This document shows, piece after piece, positions 57,063 through 64,000 of a stretch of 64,000 nucleotides of DNA (its first letter is position 1; every line of letters begins with the position of its first letter). The notes beneath the pieces are model-generated. The model saw only the letters and a list, made by a program, of their open reading frames with translations. It was not told the origin of the DNA and searched no databases. The position numbers and the translations under genes are program-made. Source of the stretch: Telluria aromaticivorans (GTDB taxonomy: Bacteria > Pseudomonadota > Gammaproteobacteria > Burkholderiales > Burkholderiaceae_D); contig NZ_JABAIV010000003.1 in assembly GCF_013003915.1 (NCBI RefSeq), positions 248,001-312,000 of the forward strand. Direction: 5' to 3'.

Positions 57063-57452
57063 CTAGCGGCGCTGTTGTTCTTGCTGCTGGTTGATATCGG
57101 CCAGCGATTCGCGGCCGCGCTCGGTCAGCGCATGGCCGCCGCCTTCTACCGGTGCGATATGCGACTTGGCGCTCAGGAAGCGGGCCACGTCGTTGTCGAT
57201 GGTGGCCGCAGGATCTGCCGCCAGCGCGGTCAGCGCCTGCACGCAGCGGCGCAGGAACAGGACGGTCTGTCCCTTTTCCGTCAGGGCAATGCGCCCGTCG
57301 CGGGTGTACTCCAGCATTTTCAGTCCCGACAGGCGCTTGGCATTGCGTCCCACGCATGCACCTGGGGAATCGCGGTTCACGCCACGGCGCACCAATTCGA
57401 GTGCGTCGTATTCGTCCGTCGTCAGTTGTTCGTTCTTCATTCCTGCTTTCAT
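57063..57452 (-). CDS. Hypothetical 129-residue protein, possible winged-helix
   Basis: Family not recognised. The N-terminal half (YDALELVRRGVNRD ... RLSGLKMLEYTRDGRIALTEKGQTVL) has the helix-plus-beta-wing pattern of small winged-helix proteins, and a LTERGRESL repeat of the wing appears near the C-terminus. The tail is Gln-rich. The start at 57452 or an ATG at 57440 are both possible; neither has a clear Shine-Dalgarno. Confidence 0.6.
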   Translation of the reverse strand: MKAGMKNEQLTTDEYDALELVRRGVNRDSPGACVGRNAKRLSGLKMLEYTRDGRIALTEKGQTVLFLRRCVQALTALAADPAATIDNDVARFLSAKSHIAPVEGGGHALTERGRESLADINQQQEQQRR

Positions 57453-57505
57453 CGATCTTGGCGCGCCATGGTACCTGCCGCGCCGACCGAGGGCAAGCCT
57501 CAGTG

Positions 57506-57649
57506 CTATGCGCGCAGTGCCAGCCAGCCCAGGGCGGCGCTTGCGGCCAGCCCGATCGCCAGCGCAACAGTCAGTGCGACGCGGGCGCGGCGCGAGTAAT
57601 ACAGCGGGTGGCGGCCCAGGTGAATCGTATCGTACAAGGTATGGCCCAT
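57506..57649 (-). CDS. Small single-pass membrane protein (47 residues)
   Basis: A conserved-looking short ORF with GGAGGAG close before the ATG. A basic N-terminal part (HPLYYSRRARVA) is followed by a C-terminal hydrophobic helix (LTVALAIGLAASAALGWLAL), giving a tail-anchored topology. Family unknown. Confidence 0.55.
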   Translation of the reverse strand: MGHTLYDTIHLGRHPLYYSRRARVALTVALAIGLAASAALGWLALRA

Positions 57650-57797
57650 CGTCTCCTCCGGCGTCACAGGACAGGCTCCATTATAGGTAGCGCATCGTGT
57701 CAGGAACATGACATGGGTTGATCAGGCAAGGCGCGCGCCCGCGACGGGGTGGGACTGTTACGATCATACGACATCGACAACCCCACCGGAGCACAGC

Positions 57798-57992
57798 ATG
57801 AATGAACCGACCCCTAAAGTCGATCCCGCGGCAACTGGCCGCCCCCTGTATGACGAAGCCGACATCGGCAGCGGCGAAAAGTCCCCGGGCGAGAAGGAAA
57901 CCGAGGAAATGATCCGCGAGATCCCACCGCTGCCCGCTTCCGGCGGCCAATCGGAAACGCCTTCGAAGGAAGCGCGCCAGCCAGGCGCCTGA
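57798..57992 (+). CDS. Small acidic hypothetical protein (64 residues)
   Basis: A hydrophilic, Pro/Glu-rich and probably disordered protein (SGEKSPGEKETEEMIREIPPLP). GGAG lies 6 nt before the ATG. It resembles short stress-associated proteins of this family of bacteria only in composition; no function can be given. Confidence 0.5.
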   Translation: MNEPTPKVDPAATGRPLYDEADIGSGEKSPGEKETEEMIREIPPLPASGGQSETPSKEARQPGA

Positions 57993-58157
57993 GCCTTTCC
58001 CCCGCGCCGCGTGCCCGCATGCGGCGCGGCCGCGCTCCGGCAGGCGTCCGCTTGCACTGCGCGCGTTTCGTCCTAAGCTGAATGGGCGGCCATGGAAGGC
58101 TGCGATATGCCTGCGCTTCGGCGCACCGGCATTCCATTGACAGGGAGGGAGGAAAAC

Positions 58158-58571
58158 ATGAACCACCGCAGTATCCTGAAGAGTGCCGCGGTCGTCTCGG
58201 CACTCTACGGCATCATCCTGGTCTTTGCTCCGAACACACTGATGTCCATGTATGGCTCGCAAGCCGTCGAGGCCTCGGGCATGTATTTCGCCATGCTGTC
58301 AGGCGCCATGCTGCTCGGGTGGGCCGTCATGAACTGGGCCGCCAGCAACGCGCCCGACATCGTCGAAATCCACTACGTCTTGCTGGGGAACCTGGCTTCG
58401 CTGGCGTTGTCCTTCGTGGTCACCCTGGTCCGGCAGCTGACGCATGCCGGCGCACCAGACTCGGGCTGGATTAACGTGGGGATTTTCCTGGTGTTTTCGG
58501 CGCTGTTCGGCTACCTGTACAAGGCCAGCCCGGCCGGCTACAGGCTGCATGCCCGGAGCCGGCCGGCCTGA
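58158..58571 (+). CDS. Hypothetical four-helix membrane protein
   Basis: A 137-residue protein with four hydrophobic segments (about 8-26, 42-62, 74-94, 105-123) and conserved-looking FAPNTLMSMYG and MLSGAMLLGWAVMNW. GGGAGGGAGG precedes the ATG, an unusually strong ribosome-binding site. It resembles small DoxX-like or DUF4345-like membrane proteins in pattern, but the family is not certain. Confidence 0.65.
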   Translation: MNHRSILKSAAVVSALYGIILVFAPNTLMSMYGSQAVEASGMYFAMLSGAMLLGWAVMNWAASNAPDIVEIHYVLLGNLASLALSFVVTLVRQLTHAGAPDSGWINVGIFLVFSALFGYLYKASPAGYRLHARSRPA

Positions 58572-58598
58572 AGCGGCGAAAGAGGCCGCGCGTAGATC

Positions 58599-58790
58599 CT
58601 AGCTGGCCTTGATCGGCGGCTCGGGGAAGCGCGGCTCCTGCACCGGCGCGTTGACCGGGTCGGGAACGTCGTCAGGCACCGGCGGCCGTGGATCGGGCGT
58701 CGGGTTGCCGTTGGGCGAGTCGGGATCGGGGGTACTGTGGGCATGCACGGGGGTTGAGCCGTGCAGCTTGGTGTCGTCAAGCATGCTCAT
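58599..58790 (-). CDS. Pro-rich hypothetical protein (63 residues)
   Basis: A low-complexity Pro/Asp-rich protein (DPRPPVPDDVPDPVNAPVQ), probably disordered. GAGG lies 6 nt before the ATG. No family recognised. It lies downstream of the next minus-strand ORF, separated by a hairpin. Confidence 0.45.
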   Translation of the reverse strand: MSMLDDTKLHGSTPVHAHSTPDPDSPNGNPTPDPRPPVPDDVPDPVNAPVQEPRFPEPPIKAS

Positions 58791-58840
58791 GGTCAGCCTC
58801 TCGGAAAGGCGGGCAAGCTGCTGCTGGAACCCGCGTGAAT

Positions 58841-58864
58841 GGCGGACGGCGTGCGCCGTCCGCC
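58841..58864. terminator. Perfect hairpin between two small minus-strand genes
   Basis: An 11-bp stem GGCGGACGGCG/CGCCGTCCGCC closes on a 2-nt loop. It starts 20 bp after the stop of the 60-residue ORF. It has no T-run on either side, so it may be a rho-dependent or processing structure. Confidence 0.5.
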
Positions 58865-58883
58865 AACAGAGCCTTGCTAAAGC

Positions 58884-59066
58884 TTAGTGGCGCTCTTGCT
58901 GCTTGGCGCCGCCGCCCGCACCCTCGTTCTTGCCCGCTTTTTCGCGCGACATGTGATCATGGCTGCTCTTGTCGGCCTTGCCTGCGCGCTGCTTGGCCAG
59001 GTCTTCTTCGGACATGTGGTCCGACTGCTTGTTGTCCTGGGTACCGCCGGATTTGGATTGGGTCAT
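58884..59066 (-). CDS. Small Lys/His/Gly-rich hydrophilic protein (60 residues)
   Basis: A disordered-looking protein with repeats such as DHMSEEDLAKQ and DHMSREKAGK and an EGAGGGAKQQERH end. AAGGAGG precedes three ATGs; spacing favours the ATG at 59066. Composition resembles stress-associated or hydrophilin proteins, without an established family. Confidence 0.5.
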   Translation of the reverse strand: MTQSKSGGTQDNKQSDHMSEEDLAKQRAGKADKSSHDHMSREKAGKNEGAGGGAKQQERH

Positions 59067-59238
59067 CGTCATTTCCTCCTTGGTATACATGGTTCGGAAG
59101 GCCGGGTTCGGCCGGTTCTGCGTTGGACACAGCCTAGCATGAATGACAATGCCGGGACTTCAATCGTGCGCGGCGGATTTCCTCCAGTACACTGTTTCCT
59201 CGGCTATAGTGATGACTCTTTTCCACTCCTCGCCGACC

Positions 59239-60141
59239 ATGAAACTGCACCGATTCCTGCTGGCCGCCCTCCTCGCCGGCGGCATGGCCGGCGCCAACGC
59301 CGCCACCCCGATGATACTTGCCGACTACCTGGCCCTGACCGGCCCCGCCCCCACCACGCGCTACCCGTATGGCGAGGCGCCTTCGCAATATGCCGAGTTG
59401 TTCGTACCCGCGGGAGCGGGACCCTTCCCGGTGGCGGTACTGGTGCACGGCGGCTGCTGGACCAGCAAGTTTGGCGGCATCACCCAGCTGCGCAACATGG
59501 CCGGCGCGCTGGCGGCGCGCGGCATCGCGGTGTGGAATGTGGAATATCGCCGCAGCGACGAGCCGGGCGGCGGCTATCCCGGCACCTACCAGGACATGCA
59601 TGCCGCGCTCGAGCTGCTGGCAAAGCAGGCCGGGCCTAACCGGCTCGACATGACTCGCCTGGTCGCGGTCGGCCACTCGGCCGGCGGCCAGCTGGTGCAG
59701 TGGATAGCCGGGCGCGCCAGGATTCCCGCAAGCAGCCCGCTCTACCGCGCCAACACGCTGCCGGTGCGCGCGGTCGTCAGCCTTGGCGGACTGGCCGACC
59801 TGCGCGGCGAAGCGGCCCTGATCAAGGCCAGCTGCGGCCGCGACACCGTCGAGCTGGCGGGCCTGCCCGGGCCGGGGCGCCCGGACGTGTTTGTCGATAC
59901 CAACGCGGCGGAACTGATGCCCAACGGTAGCCTTACCTTCCTCGTCACAGGGGAACTCGACACCATTTCGCCGCCGCGCGTGGCGCACGACTACGCAGCG
60001 AAAGCGCGCAAGGCCGGGGATGCGGCGGAAGTCGTGATCCTGCCGCGCGCCAGTCATTACGACGAGGTCGCGGCGAGTTCGCCGGCCTGGCCACAGGTGC
60101 TGGAAGTAATCGAACGCGCACTCGGCCAGCCGGCGCGCTAG
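59239..60141 (+). CDS. Exported alpha/beta-hydrolase (esterase/lipase-like)
   Basis: A 300-residue secreted hydrolase. A signal peptide (about 1-22, ending AGANAA) precedes the oxyanion region VLVHGGCW and the nucleophile elbow GHSAGG. The probable acid is D near TGELDTISPP and the His near RASHYDE. It belongs to the HSL/BD-FAE-like esterases; the substrate is not predictable. The start is placed at the signal peptide, as the longer frame upstream has none. Confidence 0.85.
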   Translation: MKLHRFLLAALLAGGMAGANAATPMILADYLALTGPAPTTRYPYGEAPSQYAELFVPAGAGPFPVAVLVHGGCWTSKFGGITQLRNMAGALAARGIAVWNVEYRRSDEPGGGYPGTYQDMHAALELLAKQAGPNRLDMTRLVAVGHSAGGQLVQWIAGRARIPASSPLYRANTLPVRAVVSLGGLADLRGEAALIKASCGRDTVELAGLPGPGRPDVFVDTNAAELMPNGSLTFLVTGELDTISPPRVAHDYAAKARKAGDAAEVVILPRASHYDEVAASSPAWPQVLEVIERALGQPAR

Positions 60142-60143
60142 TG

Positions 60144-60434
60144 TTAAACGATGCGCCGCGCCAGCGGCGCATCGAGCTCCAGGTGTCCCTGAGCCACCGC
60201 GACGCATGGGAGAATATAGCCTTCGCGTTTCTCGTCGAGGGACAGGCCCGGCCACTCGATCGTGTGCAGCGCCTGCCCCTTGAGCACCCGGCAGATGCAG
60301 GTGCGGCAGGTGCCGTTGCGGCAGGAATTCGGCAGTTCGACACCGGCAGCTTCGGCCGCCTCCAGGAGACTGGCGCCTGCCTCCGCCGTGAAGGCGATGC
60401 CGCCGGGCTGCAGCGTGATGGTAAGTCTTGTCAT
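60144..60434 (-). CDS. Plant-type 2Fe-2S ferredoxin
   Basis: A 96-residue soluble ferredoxin with the cluster ligands C38, C43, C46 and C76 (SCRNGTCRTC...LPCVAV), the C-x4-C-x2-C-xn-C pattern of plant-type proteins. Partner oxygenase or reductase is not in the neighbourhood. It is convergent with the esterase (2-bp gap) and starts at the edge of a palindromic repeat. Confidence 0.88.
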   Translation of the reverse strand: MTRLTITLQPGGIAFTAEAGASLLEAAEAAGVELPNSCRNGTCRTCICRVLKGQALHTIEWPGLSLDEKREGYILPCVAVAQGHLELDAPLARRIV

Positions 60435-60436
60435 GC

Positions 60437-60650
60437 CCTAATGCCAATCACTTAAGAGCCGCCGGTTACTCGTAGCGTGGGCAATTCGTAATTCACGGCA
60501 TTGCCCTGAATTACCTTGCCCACGCGTTCAAACTACGGTGCTACAGCCCGTGCGCCAGCTCATATTGCAACTATCACCGCGTGGGGCACCGGGGCCAGTG
60601 GCCCGGGTGACAAGCCGCCCACCCTACGGTTCTCACTAATCGACTGGCAT
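60437..60650. repeat. Compound intergenic palindrome, CGTAGGGTGGGC family, copy 6
   Basis: From 60437 the sequence repeats 56392-56590 almost base for base over about 110 bp (TAATGCCAATCACTTAAGAG, then CGTAGCGTGGGCAATTCG, the inserted palindrome and TTGCCCACGCGTTCAAA), then diverges more. The right arm GCCGCCCACCCTACGG is at 60614-60629. It separates the ferredoxin start from the L,D-transpeptidase gene. Confidence 0.82.
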
Positions 60651-60771
60651 CAGGTCATGCCCGCAATTGTAGCGCCACCGGCCTCGCCCTGTTGAGTACG
60701 GTGACGCACAGACCCGCCCCCACCGCCGCACTACTCTGAGGTTTCCAAAAGCAAGCATTGCAGGAAATCAA

Positions 60772-61803
60772 ATGAAAAAATCGCATACCCTCCCCTTCCT
60801 CGTCGCCGCATTGCTGGCCGCGCTTCCTGCCGCCCAGGCCCAGCAGGCAGCACCAGCTCCGGCTCCAGCTGCGCCACCGCAGGCCGCGCCCGCCGTCGCC
60901 GCAACGGCCGCACCGCAGGCAGCGGCCGCCCGCGCGACTCCCGCCAGCCCCAAGCAGGCCGAATTCGAACGCAATCTGCGCGCCCAGGTGCTGCTCGACC
61001 GCGCACGCTTCTCGCCGGGCGAGATCGACGGCGCCTACGGCTCCAACATGCGCCAGGCGCTGAGCGGCTTCCAGGCCAGGAACAAGCTGCCGGTGACCGG
61101 CAAGCTCGACCAGGCCACCTGGAACGCGCTGAATACCGACAGCAGCCCGACCCTGGCCACCTATGCGCTGGCCGAATCCGACGTGTCCGGACCTTTCGAG
61201 CCGATCCCGGCAGAAATGATGGACAAGGCGTCGCTGAAGGCGCTCGGCTATGAAAACGTGCTCGAGGGCCTGGGCGAGAAATTCCATGCCAAGCCGGCCA
61301 TGCTGGAACGCCTGAACGGGGGCAAGGACCTCAAGAGCGCCGGCACCCAGATCCTGGTGCCGAACGTGATCGGCAAGCCGCCACTGGCGAAAGCATCGAA
61401 GGTCGTGGTCGATGGCAGCTCCCGCGTGCTGCAGCTGTTCGACGCAGCGGGCTCCCTGCTCGCCCAATACCCGGTCTCGACCGGCAGCGGCAACGACCCC
61501 CTTCCGATCGGGAACTGGAAGATCGAAGGCGTGCACGCCAACCCGACCTACCACTACAATCCAAAGCTGTTCTGGGATGCCGAACCGGGCGACAAGAAGG
61601 CCAAGATTGCGCCGGGCCCGAACAATCCGGTCGGCGTGGTCTGGATCGACCTGTCCAAGCCGCACTACGGCATCCACGGCACCCCGGTGCCTGGCCACGT
61701 CGGCAAGACCGAATCGCACGGCTGCATCCGCCTGACCAACTGGAGCGCCGCTGAAGTCGCCGGTGCGGTGGCAGCGGGCCTGGAAGTCGTGCTGCAGGAA
61801 TAG
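60772..61803 (+). CDS. L,D-transpeptidase with peptidoglycan-binding domain (YkuD family)
   Basis: A 343-residue exported protein with a signal peptide ending PAAQAQ (about residue 24), an Ala/Pro linker (to ~60) and a peptidoglycan-binding-1-like domain ([37 protein letters not shown]). The YkuD domain (from ~205) has the catalytic HGTPVPG ... SHGCIRL with the Cys nucleophile. Such enzymes form 3-3 cross-links or attach lipoproteins. It is followed by an M23 peptidase gene on the same strand. Confidence 0.92.
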   Translation: MKKSHTLPFLVAALLAALPAAQAQQAAPAPAPAAPPQAAPAVAATAAPQAAAARATPASPKQAEFERNLRAQVLLDRARFSPGEIDGAYGSNMRQALSGFQARNKLPVTGKLDQATWNALNTDSSPTLATYALAESDVSGPFEPIPAEMMDKASLKALGYENVLEGLGEKFHAKPAMLERLNGGKDLKSAGTQILVPNVIGKPPLAKASKVVVDGSSRVLQLFDAAGSLLAQYPVSTGSGNDPLPIGNWKIEGVHANPTYHYNPKLFWDAEPGDKKAKIAPGPNNPVGVVWIDLSKPHYGIHGTPVPGHVGKTESHGCIRLTNWSAAEVAGAVAAGLEVVLQE

Positions 61804-61842
61804 TTCCGTAGTCTTCCTTAACAAAGTGATCGGAGAACAAGA

Positions 61843-62535
61843 ATGAAGTGGCTGATGACTTTCCTGCTGGGCGCGCTCGTGGGCGCCAGTGGCCTGTTCC
61901 TGTGGTTGCGCGAGATCCCGGACGATCCCGCGCCGGTCGTGGTGACTGCCCCGCCGGCGCCGGTGGCCGCTCCCGCGCCGCCGGTGGATGCCGCGGCACC
62001 CGGCACGGTGGTGCAGACCGACCTGGCCGAAGCCGACCTGCCGCTGCGTCCATCGAGCGCGCAGTCGTCGGCCACCGCCACGGCCCCGGCCGACGCGGTC
62101 GTGGCGCAGGCCAAGCTGTTGGTGCCGGTGCAGGGAATCAAGGCCCCCACCCTGACCGATACCTTCGACCAGCCGCGCGGCAACCAGCGCCATCATGAAG
62201 CGCTCGACATCATCGCGCCGAAGGGCACGCCGGTACTGGCGGCGGCCGACGGCAAGGTGGAGAAGCTGTTCCAGAGCAAACCGGGCGGGACCACCCTGTA
62301 CCAGTTCGACCCGAGCGGCAAGTACGCCTATTACTACGCGCACCTGGACCGCTACGCCGACGGCATCAAGGAAGGCATGGAACTCAAGCGCGGCGACGTG
62401 CTCGGCTATGTCGGCGTGACCGGCAATTCCGACCCGAACGCGCCGCACCTGCACTTCTCGGTGGTCGAATTGACGCCCGAGAAGCAGTGGTGGAAAGGTA
62501 CGCCGCTCAATCCGTATCCCTTGATGGCGAATTGA
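61843..62535 (+). CDS. M23-family (LytM) peptidase
   Basis: A 230-residue protein with an N-terminal membrane helix (about 4-22), an Ala/Pro-rich linker and a LytM domain. The zinc ligands are in HHEALDI (H and D, 4 apart) and HLHF, with the other His in YYAHLDRY. It hydrolyses peptide cross-bridges. Family membership is clear; a regulatory, inactive role cannot be excluded. It is separated by 39 bp from the L,D-transpeptidase gene. Confidence 0.88.
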   Translation: MKWLMTFLLGALVGASGLFLWLREIPDDPAPVVVTAPPAPVAAPAPPVDAAAPGTVVQTDLAEADLPLRPSSAQSSATATAPADAVVAQAKLLVPVQGIKAPTLTDTFDQPRGNQRHHEALDIIAPKGTPVLAAADGKVEKLFQSKPGGTTLYQFDPSGKYAYYYAHLDRYADGIKEGMELKRGDVLGYVGVTGNSDPNAPHLHFSVVELTPEKQWWKGTPLNPYPLMAN

Positions 62536-62552
62536 GCGACCGGCAAGCTTTC

Positions 62553-64000
62553 TCAGGTGCCGGGGGGCGGCGCCGGCTCTTCCACGTCCGCCCCGACATT
62601 GATCGCCGCATAGGCGCGCTGCACGGCGACCGCTTCCTTGCTGTCCTTGCCGTACAGCTCGCTAGCGGCCTCGATCATCTTGGCGCGCGCATCGGCATAG
62701 TTGGTGCTGGAGGTGAACTTGGTCGTGTTCGCATGGAACCAGATCCGGAAAGCTTTGTCGGTACCGATCCCGGTCATGGCCTGAGGCTGCTTCACCAGGT
62801 ATTTGCTGTAATAGTCGCCCGCACTGTCGGCGCGCGAGCCCTTCGCCAGGAAATAGAACATGCGGTTGTTCGGCCCGCTGCTGTAGTGCACGTCCAGCCG
62901 GCGCAGCGAGCTGCTCCATGCATCAGGGCTGCTGCCGTCCTTGCTCGGACGGTACATCCAGCGCAGCGGCGTCGCGTTGCGGCTGATTTCCGTACCCAGC
63001 TGCCAGTCGTTGCCGTCTTCCGGGAAGCTGTCGCCCTTGCCGCCCGCACGCGCATAGGCTTCGACGATCTCGCCGGTGATGTCCGACGACGATTCATTGA
63101 GCCCGCCAGATTCCCCTGAATACACCAGGCTTGATGTCGCTGCGGTAATCCCGTGCCCCATCTCGTGGCCGATCACGTCGATCGACCCCAGGCTGGTGAA
63201 ATAGGTGCCGTCGCCGATGAACATGCAGCGGCAGGTATCGCTGTAATAGGCGTTGTCGTAGCCGCGGTTCACATGCGCCGCGATATAGGTCGAGGTGTCG
63301 CGGCCGTCGAGCGACAGCCACCCCAGCACGTTCTTGTGCGCGTCATAGGTATTCATCAGGCCCCACATCGCATTCACCGCCGCGGTCTGGCCATTGACGC
63401 CCGTGGTGCTGCTGCCCTCGACGAACTGCTTGCCGTCGCCCCAAATGTTCGTGGCATTCGTATACACCTTGCCGGCGCTGCTGCCGTTGTTCGCGTTGGT
63501 GATCGCCATGGCGCCGAAGGTGCCGCCCGTGCCGCGCTCCGGGTCGAGCATCTGATAGCTGCCCTTGGCCAGCGTGGTGCTGATCGGCACCTCGCCGTTG
63601 TACTGGCTCTTGCCGGTGCCAAGTACGGTCTGCAGCATGTTCCACTGGTCGAGCACGGCGGCGTCGCGCGCGCTGATCACGGTGTCGAAATAGACCGGCT
63701 GCTCGTTCAATCGCATGCGGGTGCTTACCAGGTAGGCCAGTTCGTAGCGCTCGACCGCATCCTCGACATCGAGGGCATTCAGTTCAGCTTCCTCCTTGGC
63801 GCCGGCGCCGACCACGCGCTGCATCCGCATCACCGGGTAGATCAGCAATTCTGCGCGCGGCGGCACCAGGTGCACCGTGCCCGCTACCTGCGTCGCGAGC
63901 GCCGCCTCGATCGCGGCCTTGGTCGAAATCTGCGGCTGCACGCTGAAGCTGGCAGTCAGCGCACCAAGGCGGTTGGAGCTGCCCTTGCCCAGGTGCAGGC
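62553..64000 (-). CDS. M4 (thermolysin-like) metalloprotease, C-terminal part (gene runs off the right edge)
   Basis: At least 482 codons are visible and the frame continues past 64000, where an FTP propeptide-like region is being read. The zinc motif HEMGH is followed by the third ligand E in GLNESSSD; the catalytic His lies in the C-terminal domain (LDVHYSSGPNNR). A secreted zinc endopeptidase with a propeptide is likely. It ends in a Pro-rich EPAPPPGT. No signal peptide can be judged. Confidence 0.93.
   Translation of the reverse strand, partial: LHLGKGSSNRLGALTASFSVQPQISTKAAIEAALATQVAGTVHLVPPRAELLIYPVMRMQRVVGAGAKEEAELNALDVEDAVERYELAYLVSTRMRLNEQPVYFDTVISARDAAVLDQWNMLQTVLGTGKSQYNGEVPISTTLAKGSYQMLDPERGTGGTFGAMAITNANNGSSAGKVYTNATNIWGDGKQFVEGSSTTGVNGQTAAVNAMWGLMNTYDAHKNVLGWLSLDGRDTSTYIAAHVNRGYDNAYYSDTCRCMFIGDGTYFTSLGSIDVIGHEMGHGITAATSSLVYSGESGGLNESSSDITGEIVEAYARAGGKGDSFPEDGNDWQLGTEISRNATPLRWMYRPSKDGSSPDAWSSSLRRLDVHYSSGPNNRMFYFLAKGSRADSAGDYYSKYLVKQPQAMTGIGTDKAFRIWFHANTTKFTSSTNYADARAKMIEAASELYGKDSKEAVAVQRAYAAINVGADVEEPAPPPGT

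Overview
The window is GC-rich chromosomal DNA whose gene content and order (rlmE-ftsH, carAB-greA, pstSCAB-phoUBR, tsaB-rimI, alr-radA) point to a betaproteobacterium of the Oxalobacteraceae, close to Massilia, Telluria, Duganella or Janthinobacterium. This placement is inferred from protein resemblance and intergenic repeat style, not from a search. No rRNA, tRNA, CRISPR array, phage or intact transposase gene was seen.

Layout. 1-9 kb: housekeeping block with ftsH (cut by the left edge), rlmE, yhbY, a DUF4149 membrane protein, greA and carAB. 8.6-10.5 kb: HbpS/GlcG-like protein, patatin-like lipoprotein and a small hypothetical. 10.6-17.6 kb: a repeat cluster, then the phosphate regulon pstSCAB-phoU-phoB-phoR (minus strand) behind a clear Pho box. 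17.8-25.9 kb: a 38-codon membrane ORF, PilZ protein, radA, alr, lplT, a DUF1853/UDG-like/rimI/tsaB operon and a thioredoxin-like protein. 26-36.8 kb: a lone molybdopterin hydroxylase large subunit, a large GGDEF-EAL protein, DUF1993, DUF1289/DUF1415, an MltD-like transglycosylase and a DEAD-box helicase with a long leader. 37-48.8 kb: a selenium/ergothioneine region. 49-56.3 kb: HTH-like and histone-H1-like small proteins, Ppx/GppA, two c-di-GMP proteins and a spermidine-synthase-like protein. 56.3-59.1 kb: palindromic repeats and small, mostly unknown proteins. 59.2-64 kb: esterase, ferredoxin, L,D-transpeptidase, M23 peptidase and an M4 metalloprotease cut by the right edge.

The most interesting stretch is 37.0-48.1 kb. 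A senB-like glycosyltransferase overlaps selD, making the selenosugar half of selenoneine synthesis. A convergent egtD-egtB pair makes hercynine and the C-S bond of ergothioneine. A divergent operon encodes a PhnD-fold binding protein, an ATPase and two permeases of the branch usually associated with selenium genes. Together they suggest uptake of a selenium oxyanion, activation to selenophosphate, transfer to a sugar and insertion into hercynine. No second EgtB-like (SenA) gene is visible. Embedded in this region is an uncharacterised cassette: a DUF1906 hydrolase-like protein, two DUF2589-family proteins and a single-pass membrane protein.

A second theme is intergenic repeats. A CGTAGGGTGGGC...GCCCACCCTACG palindrome family occurs at six loci, and in three of them its TAG is the stop codon of the neighbouring gene. 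A different family, GGGGTCAGAGTCGAATT, occurs six times in 350 bp downstream of phoR.
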